A program made the translations under genes and the position numbers. The notes under the pieces were generated by a model. That model worked only from the letters and a program-made list of their open reading frames with translations, did no database searches and was not told the origin of the DNA. Below, in pieces: positions 1 through 6,920 of a DNA stretch of 64,000 nucleotides. The stretch's first letter is position 1. Each line of letters begins with the position of its first letter. This stretch comes from Sphingomonas caeni (lineage in GTDB: Bacteria; Pseudomonadota; Alphaproteobacteria; Sphingomonadales; Sphingomonadaceae). The stretch spans positions 124,001 through 188,000 of the forward strand of contig NZ_JAPDOK010000005.1 of assembly GCF_026013415.1 (NCBI RefSeq), in the 5' to 3' direction.

Positions 1-1391
1 GCGCTCGACGGATAGTCGCCATTGTTCACGACGAACTCGACCCCCGGCATCGCCTCCCTGAGCGCTTCGAGCGGCGAGGAGGGATGGAACACCATCAGCC
101 GCGGCGAGCCGAGCGTGCCCCAGCCCATTACCGGGATCTGCAGCCCCGGCCCCTCGATCGCGGTGGTATTGGCCGAGCCGCCGCCCGAAGGCACGCCGAA
201 CTGGGCATTGCCCCCGATCACCGCAACCTTCTTCACGCCCGCGAGCGGCAGCAGCCCACCCTCGTTCTTGAGCAGCACGCTCCCCTCCTCGGCGATCGAC
301 TGCGACACCCGGCTATTGGCGGCATAGTCGATCGGCGAGCGCGTCGCGGGGCGGTCCATCACGCCCGTCGCGAACAGGCTGCGCAGGATGCGGTGGACCA
401 TCAGGTCGAGCTGCGCGCGGTACTTCGGGTCCTTCGCCACCGCGTCGGTCAGCGGCTGGCCGAAATAGACCTGCCGGTCGAGCTGCTCGCCCGATTCCTG
501 ATCGAGCCCGTTCAGCGCCGCCTCGGTCGAATGCACCGCGCCCCAATCGGACATCACCCAGCCCGGATAGCCCCAATCCTTGCGCAGAATTTGATTGAGC
601 AACCAGTCATTCTCGCAGGAATAGCGCCCGTCCACGAGCTGGTAGGCGCACATCACCGAACCCGGCTTGCCGCCTTCGATCGCCAGCTCGAATGCGAGCA
701 GGTCGCTCTCGCGCGCCGCGGCGTCACCGATCTGCACATCGACCGAGAAGCGCGCCGTCTCCTGATTGTTGAAGGCGAAATGCTTGATCGTCGAGACGAC
801 ATTCTGGCTCTGGATGCCGCGGATATGATCGCCGACGAGCGAACCCGCGAGCAACGGGTCCTCGCCCATATATTCGAAGTTCCGCCCGTTGCGCGGCTCG
901 CGCACCAGGTTGGTGCCGCCCGCGAGCAGCACGTTGAACCCCTTGCGCCAGCTCTCGTCGCCGAGCGCCGCGCCGCCCGAATAAGCGAGCGTGCGGTTCC
1001 AGCTCGACGCCAGCGCGATCGTCGCGGGAAAGGCGGTGGCGCCGTCGCCCGGACGGACATTGCCGGGATTGGTCACGCCCACGCTGGCATCGGCCTCCTG
1101 CAAGTCGGGAATGCCGAGCCGCGGAATGCCGAAGATGAACCCCGCGGATCCCAGCGCACGCTCGGGCGGGGCGATGCCAAGCCGCGGGCGGCCCATCGGT
1201 CCATGGACGAGGGTCAGCTTCTCCTCGGTCGTCATCGCCGCCATCAGCAGCCGCGCGCGCTGGTCCGGATCGAGGTTCCGGTCCATCCAGGGCCTGTCGG
1301 GCGCCGCGGGCCGGGCGGCGACCGGAAGCGGCGGCACCAGCAGCAGCAGCGCGAACCATGCGGCAAGCCTCGAACGACGATTCCGGATCAT
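1..1391 (-). CDS. GH3 beta-glucosidase, 5' part (runs off the left edge)
   Basis: Glycoside hydrolase family 3 enzyme, probably a secreted or periplasmic beta-glucosidase/xylosidase that trims oligosaccharides. The frame is open from an ATG at 1391 to the window edge, giving about 463 residues. The start is followed by RNRRSRLAACWFALLLL, a typical signal peptide, and preceded by GGAGGGG. The GH3 TIM-barrel is clear: the segment KHFAFNNQE, and the nucleophile motif GWVMSDWGA with the Asp near residue 281. The beginning of the C-terminal alpha/beta domain (VAVIGGNA) is also present. The exact substrate cannot be told from this part. Divergent from the next gene. Confidence 0.9.
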   Translation of the reverse strand, partial: MIRNRRSRLAAWFALLLLVPPLPVAARPAAPDRPWMDRNLDPDQRARLLMAAMTTEEKLTLVHGPMGRPRLGIAPPERALGSAGFIFGIPRLGIPDLQEADASVGVTNPGNVRPGDGATAFPATIALASSWNRTLAYSGGAALGDESWRKGFNVLLAGGTNLVREPRNGRNFEYMGEDPLLAGSLVGDHIRGIQSQNVVSTIKHFAFNNQETARFSVDVQIGDAAARESDLLAFELAIEGGKPGSVMCAYQLVDGRYSCENDWLLNQILRKDWGYPGWVMSDWGAVHSTEAALNGLDQESGEQLDRQVYFGQPLTDAVAKDPKYRAQLDLMVHRILRSLFATGVMDRPATRSPIDYAANSRVSQSIAEEGSVLLKNEGGLLPLAGVKKVAVIGGNAQFGVPSGGGSANTTAIEGPGLQIPVMGWGTLGSPRLMVFHPSSPLEALREAMPGVEFVVNNGDYPSS

Positions 1392-1482
1392 CCGCCCCTC
1401 CTCTCGCAACGCGCCGGCATCTGTGGCCGGTCGCGCGGGCATCCTACGCCCGCGCACGGCGAACGACAACGCTGTCGTCCGC

Positions 1483-1510
1483 TTGACGCGCCGCGGGCAT
1501 GCCATATGCT
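1483..1510 (+). promoter_or_regulatory. Candidate sigma-70 promoter
   Basis: TTGACG (1483-1488) and TATGCT (1505-1510) are separated by 16 nt and lie 25 nt upstream of the start at 1536. Placed by eye only. Confidence 0.4.
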
Positions 1511-1535
1511 TCCGGTCCCGGGAGGAGGACCTGCC

Positions 1536-1940
1536 ATGCCGCTGACCCCTGTCCGTTTCTGCGCCCGCATCGCCGCGCTGGCGCTGTGCCTCCTCATCGC
1601 CGGACCCGCGCTGGCCCAGGCCGGCTGGAAACTCGTCACGAGCGATTCCAAGGGCAGCTATTATATCGATCAGGCATCGACCGTGATTCAGGGCGATATG
1701 CGAAACGCCACCAGCCGCACCGATTATGTCGGCGACGGCATCCAGAAGGGCGTGGTGCGCCGCGTCTATGAAGAGAATTATGACTGCCGGAAGCGCGCGG
1801 TGCGGCTGCGCAAGGTGACGCTCTATGCGGCGGACGACAGCGTGCTCGCCAGCTTCGATTGGGCCGAGGGCGAGATCGACTGGATCGCCGCCGCACCCGA
1901 ATCGCTTGGCGGGCTCAAGATCGCCGCCGTCTGTGGCTGA
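1536..1940 (+). CDS. Small secreted protein, surface-adhesin-E-like
   Basis: A 134-aa exported protein of unknown function. The ATG at 1536 follows a strong GGAGGAGG (1521-1528). Residues 1-28 form a signal peptide ending ALAQA. The mature part begins WKLVTSDSKGSYYID and contains the YENYDCRKR segment with one of two Cys residues, a pattern I associate with the surface-adhesin protein E-like family of small secreted proteins; that assignment is from memory and moderate. The next gene starts inside its last codons, so the two are probably cotranscribed. A periplasmic or surface location is inferred from the signal peptide. Confidence 0.75.
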   Translation: MPLTPVRFCARIAALALCLLIAGPALAQAGWKLVTSDSKGSYYIDQASTVIQGDMRNATSRTDYVGDGIQKGVVRRVYEENYDCRKRAVRLRKVTLYAADDSVLASFDWAEGEIDWIAAAPESLGGLKIAAVCG

Positions 1941-3165
1941 CCGGCGCGGCGTCGCAGGGGCGCTGGTTGCGGCGCTCTGTGCGCTGCTGTTGCCTGCCGC
2001 CGCGATCACGCAGGAGGTGCCGCTCTACCAGCATCAGCCCGATCAGGCGCCGCGCTGGGCCAGCCCCGAAAACCCCAATGCCGAGCCCGGCGCGGGCGGG
2101 CGCGAAAATCGCGGCGCCAAGGGGCATCCATTCGAGACGATCCCCGCGGGCGGCTCGCTCGTCCTCGCAGACATCAAGGGCCCCGGCGTCATCGACCGGA
2201 TGTGGCTGACCACCCTGTTCCGCACCCCCGAAGTGCTGCGTTCGCTCCGGCTCGAAATCTGGTGGGACGGGGCCAGGACCCCTGCAGTCTCCGCGCCGCT
2301 CGGCGATTTCTTCCTCGGCGGTGCGGGCGAGATGGTGCGGATGGAAACCGCGCTCTTCGCCAGCCCCGAGGGCCGCTCGTTCGTCTCCTATATCCCCATG
2401 CCCTTCCGCAAGGGCGCGCGCATCGTCCTCACCAATGACGGCGCGAGCGAGGTGATGCTGCTCTTCTACGATGTCGATTTCCGCCGGTTGAAACGCGTCG
2501 CCCCCGACACCCTTTACTTCCACGCCTGGTGGAGCCGCGATCGCGCCACCAGGCTGGGCGAGCCTTTCGCGATCCTTCCCCGCATCACCGGGCGCGGCCG
2601 CTTCCTGGGCGCGACGGTCACAGTCTTCACCAATCCGGCCTATGGCAAGACCTGGTGGGGCGAAGGCGAGATGAAGATCTTCCTCGACGGCGACCGCGAC
2701 CTGCCCACGCTGATCGGCACTGGTACCGAGGATTATATCGGCAGCGGCTGGGAACAGGGAAGCTATGTCGGCCGCTTCCAGGGTTCGCTGATCGCCGATG
2801 CCGATCGGGGGCGATGGAGCTTCTATCGCTTCCACATTCCCGATCCGATCTTCTTCAACCGCGATCTCCGCGTCGCGCTCCCGCAGATGGGCGGTGCGCA
2901 AAAGGCGGATGTGATGCGGATGATGGCGGCGGGCGTGCCGCTGGTCCCGGTCAATATCGCGGCGGGCAACCGCGCCGCCTTCGTCAAGCTGCTCGACTAT
3001 GACAAGCCGGCGCCGCTGGCGCAGCAGCCCGATGGCTGGGTCGATTTCTACCGCAGCGACGATGTTTCCGCAGTCGCCTATTTCTATCTCGACCGGCCGG
3101 AAAACGGCCTGCCGCCGATCGCGCCGGTCGCGGAACGCGTGGCGGGCCTGCGCCCACCCAAATGA
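1933..3165 (+). CDS. GH172 (DUF2961) family glycosidase
   Basis: A 410-aa exported protein of the DUF2961 family, now glycoside hydrolase family 172, whose characterised members act on difructose dianhydride and on D-arabinan or other furanoside linkages. I prefer a GTG start at 1933, because it gives a clean signal peptide (GVAGALVAALCALLLPAAA) and overlaps the preceding gene by 8 nt. Earlier in-frame ATGs lie deep inside that gene. Family segments seen include IKGPGVIDRMWLT, LPTLIGTGTEDYIGSGW and FYRFHIPDPIFF. With GH3 next door and a GH51 arabinofuranosidase at 41 kb, a role in furanoside or plant-glycan use is plausible but inferred. Confidence 0.8.
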   Translation: MADRRGVAGALVAALCALLLPAAAITQEVPLYQHQPDQAPRWASPENPNAEPGAGGRENRGAKGHPFETIPAGGSLVLADIKGPGVIDRMWLTTLFRTPEVLRSLRLEIWWDGARTPAVSAPLGDFFLGGAGEMVRMETALFASPEGRSFVSYIPMPFRKGARIVLTNDGASEVMLLFYDVDFRRLKRVAPDTLYFHAWWSRDRATRLGEPFAILPRITGRGRFLGATVTVFTNPAYGKTWWGEGEMKIFLDGDRDLPTLIGTGTEDYIGSGWEQGSYVGRFQGSLIADADRGRWSFYRFHIPDPIFFNRDLRVALPQMGGAQKADVMRMMAAGVPLVPVNIAAGNRAAFVKLLDYDKPAPLAQQPDGWVDFYRSDDVSAVAYFYLDRPENGLPPIAPVAERVAGLRPPK

Positions 3166-3246
3166 ATCAAATGGTTACCGGGCGTTAGCCAGCAACCCCG
3201 CCCTGCCCCGCTCGTTCTCCGGTCAAACCCAGACAGGAGATGGGCC

Positions 3247-3699
3247 ATGTCCACCATGCACGATACCGGCAAACTCGACGACCTGATCATCACCACGATC
3301 GACAGCATCAAGGGCTATGAACACAGCGCCGAGCATGCCGATGCCCGGCGCTATGCCGGTTTCTTCCGCGCGATGGCGGGCGAGCGGCGCGGCGTGGTCG
3401 AACTGCTCCAGGAGCAAAGCCGCGCGCTCGGCGGGACCCCCGCCGATTACGGCTCGACCGCCGCGACGATCCATCGCCGCTGGGAAGACCTGCGCCACGC
3501 ACTCGGCGGCGGCGATGCTGCGCTGGTGAAAGAGGTCGAGCGCGGCGAGGATTATCTCAAGGAGGAATATGAGCGCGCGCTAAACGACGGCATCACCTCG
3601 CCCGAAACGCTCGCGGTGATCCGCCGGGCGTATGAATCGGTGGTGCGCGGGCACGACCGGGCGAGCCATTTGAAGCATGAACTCGAGGCGGCGGATTAG
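3247..3699 (+). CDS. PA2169-family (DUF2383) four-helix-bundle protein
   Basis: A 150-aa soluble, almost entirely helical protein of the PA2169/DUF2383 family, a ferritin-like four-helix bundle of unproven function often found among stress genes. Visible family features are the opening LDDLIITTIDSIKGYEHSAE, the central FFRAMAGERRGVVELLQ and the late EDYLKEEYERAL. An AGACAGGAG stretch lies upstream of the ATG. It converges on rplS, and the two share a hairpin terminator at 3717-3748. Confidence 0.8.
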   Translation: MSTMHDTGKLDDLIITTIDSIKGYEHSAEHADARRYAGFFRAMAGERRGVVELLQEQSRALGGTPADYGSTAATIHRRWEDLRHALGGGDAALVKEVERGEDYLKEEYERALNDGITSPETLAVIRRAYESVVRGHDRASHLKHELEAAD

Positions 3700-3716
3700 A
3701 AGCCACGAATTAGGAA

Positions 3717-3748
3717 AAGGGCGCGGGAACCGAAGCTCCCGCGCCCTT
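3717..3748. terminator. Bidirectional intrinsic terminator
   Basis: A 12-bp perfect stem, AAGGGCGCGGGA (3717-3728) with TCCCGCGCCCTT (3737-3748), has an 8-nt loop. It lies between the convergent DUF2383 gene and rplS. Read on the minus strand it ends in a CCCTTTTCC run, so it mainly suits rplS. Confidence 0.8.
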
Positions 3749-3771
3749 CCTTTACCTCGTACGAAGCGGGC

Positions 3772-4161
3772 TTATTCGGCGGCGTCAACCTCAGTCGGGC
3801 GCGCGTCGCGGCGCTCGGCGATGCGGGCCGACTTGCCGGTGCGGCCGCGCAGATAATAGAGCTTGGCGCGACGGACGACGCCCTTGCGGACGACTTCGAT
3901 CGACTCGATGTTCGGCGAATAGAGCGGGAAGACGCGCTCGACGCCCTCGCCGAACGAAATCTTGCGGACGGTGAAGTTGCTGCCCATGCCCTTGCTCGAG
4001 CGCGCGATGCACACGCCTTCGTAATTCTGGACGCGGGTGCGCTCGCCTTCGATCACCTTCACGCCGACGCGGACGGTGTCGCCCGGGCGGAATTCCGGAA
4101 TCTTCTTCGATTCGTTGAACTTGGCAATCTGCTCGGCTTCGAGCGTCTGGATGACGTTCAT
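3772..4161 (-). CDS. rplS: 50S ribosomal protein L19
   Basis: A 129-aa L19 protein at the 30S-50S interface. It opens [11 protein letters not shown] and carries the L19 core [41 protein letters not shown] and [15 protein letters not shown]. The length is usual for alphaproteobacteria. Only one base separates it from trmD upstream, so the two are cotranslated from one mRNA. It is the last gene of the ffh-rpsP-rimM-trmD-rplS series. Confidence 0.98.
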   Translation of the reverse strand: MNVIQTLEAEQIAKFNESKKIPEFRPGDTVRVGVKVIEGERTRVQNYEGVCIARSSKGMGSNFTVRKISFGEGVERVFPLYSPNIESIEVVRKGVVRRAKLYYLRGRTGKSARIAERRDARPTEVDAAE

Positions 4162-4162
4162 G

Positions 4163-4894
4163 TCATTCGTCCTTGTTTCGTCGCCGCGCGCCAGAGGGAG
4201 ACTTGACCCGAGCGCCCTCGTGGCGCTCCCAAAGGTCCGGCCTCCTTAGCCGTGTATCGGTCTCCGCCTGCAGCTTTCGCCAGGCGTCGATCCTCGCATG
4301 ATCCCCCGATCGCAGCACCTCGGGGATCGTGCGCCCTTCCCATTCAACAGGTCGGGTATAATGCGGATATTCGAGCAGCCCCGTTTCGAAGCTCTCGTCC
4401 ATGCCGCTGGAAGGCGCGCCCATTACGCCGGGAAGCAGCCGAATGCAAGCGTCTAGCAGCGTCAGCGCCGCCATCTCCCCGCCCGAGAGGATATAGTCGC
4501 CGATCGAGACGGGTTCGACGTCGCGGCCCTCGAAGATTCGCTCGTCGAAACCCTCGAACCTGCCGCACAGGATGGTGACGCCGGGACCCCCGGCCAGTTC
4601 GCGGACGCGCGCCTGGGTGAGGGTCTTGCCGCGCGGGCTCATCGCCAGCACGGGGCGCCCCGCGGGCACGCTGTCGAGCGCGGCAGCCAGCACGTCGGCG
4701 CGCATCACCATTCCGGCTCCGCCACCCGCGGGGGTATCGTCGACCGAGCGATGCTTGTCGGTCGCGAAATCGCGGATCTGGACGGTGTCGAGGCTCCAGA
4801 CCCCCTCGCGCATCGCCCTGCCCGCCAGCGATACGCCGAGCGGGCCGGGGAACATCTCCGGATAGAGGGTGAGGACGGTGGCGGCGAAGGTCAT
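4163..4894 (-). CDS. trmD: tRNA (guanine-37-N1)-methyltransferase
   Basis: A 243-aa TrmD that makes m1G37 in tRNAs reading CNN and some GGN codons, with S-adenosylmethionine, which prevents +1 frameshifting. Trefoil-knot (SPOUT) motifs are present: [30 protein letters not shown] and [14 protein letters not shown]. The last residues run past the final helix, as usual. It sits immediately upstream of rplS, the conserved arrangement. Upstream it is not joined to rimM as usual but to a TIGR04222/GRDP-like pair. Confidence 0.97.
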   Translation of the reverse strand: MTFAATVLTLYPEMFPGPLGVSLAGRAMREGVWSLDTVQIRDFATDKHRSVDDTPAGGGAGMVMRADVLAAALDSVPAGRPVLAMSPRGKTLTQARVRELAGGPGVTILCGRFEGFDERIFEGRDVEPVSIGDYILSGGEMAALTLLDACIRLLPGVMGAPSSGMDESFETGLLEYPHYTRPVEWEGRTIPEVLRSGDHARIDAWRKLQAETDTRLRRPDLWERHEGARVKSPSGARRRNKDE

Positions 4895-4932
4895 TCGCAG
4901 CCCATAGGCGAAGCAGGGGTGGCGAGGCTAGT

Positions 4933-5766
4933 TCAGCTCCCGCCACAGCCTCCGCAACCGCCGCCGCCGCCACCACCGCCGCAGCCGCCCCCGCCATCGC
5001 TTCCGCTGCTCGCGCCGCCGTCGCCACTCGAACTCGCGCTGCGCATCTGGTGGAAAGGGGCCCAGCTCGATCCCGCGAGCACGGCGGTGCCGAACAGCGC
5101 CACCGCCATGTCGGTCTCGTCGGTCGCGGGGGCGCGCCGGAGCCTGTCGGCCTCCGAGCGGGCCTCTGCCAGGGCTTCCCTGCCCCCGTGCGTCTTGCGG
5201 TCGACCGCGAGGAAGCGGACCAGCGCGAAGATCGCGGTGACGGTCAGGAAGATGGCGAGGAAGCCGATCGGCTTGCCGCGAGCCAGGCCGACATCGAGCT
5301 TGATCGCGCCGAAGCCGATCAGCAGCAGATAGGGCAAGGTCTGCCAGAAACGCATCTGGAGCGTCGTGCCGCCATCCATCAGCAGGCCGGACGCCACCAG
5401 CCGCTCCTGGATGGCCTCGCCATGCGGCCGGAGCGTGCGCTCGATCGTGCCCCAGGGCGCCGCCGGCGTGAGCGCGAGCACGCTGCGCTCGGCGGCGTTT
5501 TCCGCGGCGACACCCCGTTCGGGAGCGAAGCGGTTGCCGCCGGTAATCGACAGCGCGCGGCGGCTAAGCAGCCGCGCGACCAGCGCGTCGGCGAAGCGCG
5601 TCCGCCCGCCGGCGAGCCAGGCGAGTTCATCGACGCCCACCGCGCGCGGGCGATTACCCTCGGGCCGCAGCCAGCCCGGGATGATCAGCCCGGCGATGAA
5701 GGCGAGCGCGAACAGGACTGCGTAGAGCTGAAGAAAGGGTCCTCCGGTCAGATCGAAGGGGGACAT
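4933..5766 (-). CDS. TIGR04222-family membrane protein with Gly/Cys tail
   Basis: A 277-aa membrane protein of the uncharacterised TIGR04222 family. The ATG at 5766 opens MSPFDLTGGPFLQLYAVLFA, the first TM segment; two further hydrophobic segments (LPYLLLIGFGAI, IGFLAIFLTVTAIFALV) follow near residues 160-200. The protein ends in a 20-residue low-complexity tail made almost only of Gly and Cys after a Ser/Gly-rich linker, a hallmark of this family. It follows the GRDP-like gene after a 4-base gap, so the pair is one unit. Function is unknown. The tail suggests a processed or surface-anchored Cys-rich end, which is inference. Confidence 0.75.
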   Translation of the reverse strand: MSPFDLTGGPFLQLYAVLFALAFIAGLIIPGWLRPEGNRPRAVGVDELAWLAGGRTRFADALVARLLSRRALSITGGNRFAPERGVAAENAAERSVLALTPAAPWGTIERTLRPHGEAIQERLVASGLLMDGGTTLQMRFWQTLPYLLLIGFGAIKLDVGLARGKPIGFLAIFLTVTAIFALVRFLAVDRKTHGGREALAEARSEADRLRRAPATDETDMAVALFGTAVLAGSSWAPFHQMRSASSSGDGGASSGSDGGGGCGGGGGGGGCGGCGGS

Positions 5767-5770
5767 GGCC

Positions 5771-6349
5771 TTATGCTCCTCTGAGAAACATCCAATACGC
5801 CAACAGGAGTGCAGCGGCGATCGCCGCCAGCGCCCAAACCGAAGATCGGGGAAGAATGACCGCGTCGCGCGGGTGCACGCGGCGCGCCTTGGGGGCATGG
5901 ATCAGCAGGTCCGCCGCCTCGGGCCAGATATCGGCGGGGGCGGGCGATCCGAATGCCGCTTCATAGGCCTTGAGCGTGTGGGCATATTGCTCAAAATGGC
6001 GCTGCCGCTCATCGCCTCCGCCAGCAGTGGGCCCGTGGTGAAGCTTGCAGCCGAGCACGTCCGGGCAGAAGCGGTCCCAATAGTCGCGGGTGTAGGTGAG
6101 ATGCAGGTGCCAGGCCTGGTCGACAGGGTCGGAGGGCGTCACCTCCTGCCCGCCCGTCGCCGCCAGGAAGGCAAAGCGCTTATATTCCTCGATCACCCGC
6201 GCCGCGCGTTCCGGCCGCCAGCCATTCTCGCGCGCGAGCCGCTCCGCGAAGGAGAGCGCCGCGTCCTCGGGACCAATCGAATAGTCGGAGAGTGCCAGCC
6301 AGACCGGGTGGCCTTCAGTCGATGCAGGCAGACCAGGAGTCGTGCTCAT
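5771..6349 (-). CDS. Glycine-rich-domain-like (GRDP-like) protein with C-terminal TM
   Basis: A 192-aa protein with the fold first noted in plant glycine-rich domain proteins. The diagnostic segment is PSDPVDQAWHLHLTYTRDYW, preceded by VIEEYKRFAFLA and followed by FCPDVLGCKLHHGPTAGG. Residues about 168-188 form one TM helix (VWALAAIAAALLLAYWMFL), leaving a short tail. Such proteins are commonly encoded beside TIGR04222 proteins, as here. The His residues of the HLHLTY and LHHGP motifs look like a possible metal or catalytic site, which is unproven. Its 5' leader holds an inverted repeat next to the ribosome binding site. Confidence 0.7.
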   Translation of the reverse strand: MSTTPGLPASTEGHPVWLALSDYSIGPEDAALSFAERLARENGWRPERAARVIEEYKRFAFLAATGGQEVTPSDPVDQAWHLHLTYTRDYWDRFCPDVLGCKLHHGPTAGGGDERQRHFEQYAHTLKAYEAAFGSPAPADIWPEAADLLIHAPKARRVHPRDAVILPRSSVWALAAIAAALLLAYWMFLRGA

Positions 6350-6357
6350 CTATATTT

Positions 6358-6374
6358 CCTACTAGCACAGTAGG
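6358..6374. promoter_or_regulatory. Inverted repeat at the leader of the GRDP-like gene
   Basis: CCTACT (6358-6363), 5-nt loop, AGTAGG (6369-6374). On the minus strand the second arm overlaps the AGTAGGA that would serve as ribosome binding site for the gene starting at 6349. It could be an operator or a site-occluding hairpin. Only the symmetry is seen. Confidence 0.3.
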
Positions 6375-6393
6375 TATTACCGTTTGATGACGG

Positions 6394-6891
6394 TCATCCT
6401 TCCACGAAATCGTCCGCCACCACCAGCCGCTCGCCATCCCATTCGGGCACCGCCTCGGGCCGCATCGGCACCATGAAGCGTTTCTTGTCCGGGCGTTCGA
6501 TCTCGATCACGTCGCCCGCGCCGAAATTGTCGATCGCCACCACGGTGCCGAGCGCGTCTCCGCCCGCCGAAACCGCGGGCAGGCCGAGCAGGTCGACATG
6601 ATAATATTCGCCCTCGCCAAGCGGCGGGAGGCTGGTTCGCGGCACGGTCAGTTCGGTGCCGCGCAGCGCCTCGGCGGCGTTGCGGTCGGGGATCTCGGCG
6701 AAGCGCGCGATCGCGCCGTTATTGCCCGGGCGGAGCGATTTGAGCGTGAGCGCGCCACCGTTGAAGCTGCGATGCGCTTCCAGATCCTCGGCGAAGACCT
6801 TCAAACGAACCTCGCCCGTCACCCCATGCGCGCCGATGACGACGGCAAGGGTGACAGGCTTGGTCTGGTCGGCGGACATGGGTAGCCCCAT
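6394..6891 (-). CDS. rimM: Ribosome maturation factor RimM
   Basis: RimM binds ribosomal protein S19 and helps assemble the 30S head. The N-terminal RimM domain shows VTLAVVIGAHGVTGEVRLK; the C-terminal PRC-barrel shows EGEYYHVDLLGLPAV and ending VPEWDGERLVVADDFVEG. I give the ATG at 6891 (165 aa), preceded by GGAGG at 11 nt. The ATG at 6879 (opening MSADQTKPVTLAV) is equally possible. It lies only about 30 bases behind the M10 protease stop at 6921, so it may be read through from that gene. This position between a protease and the GRDP-like gene is unusual. Confidence 0.95.
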   Translation of the reverse strand: MGLPMSADQTKPVTLAVVIGAHGVTGEVRLKVFAEDLEAHRSFNGGALTLKSLRPGNNGAIARFAEIPDRNAAEALRGTELTVPRTSLPPLGEGEYYHVDLLGLPAVSAGGDALGTVVAIDNFGAGDVIEIERPDKKRFMVPMRPEAVPEWDGERLVVADDFVEG

Positions 6892-6920
6892 GCCCGCCTG
6901 AACCTCCGCTCGCAAGCGGA

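Noticed and set aside
84..1940. 618-codon open frame on the plus strand across the GH3 gene
   Set aside because: It is the antisense shadow of GH3 with Arg/His/Ala-rich, motif-free sequence; only its last 134 codons (from 1536) form a real gene with signal peptide and ribosome binding site.
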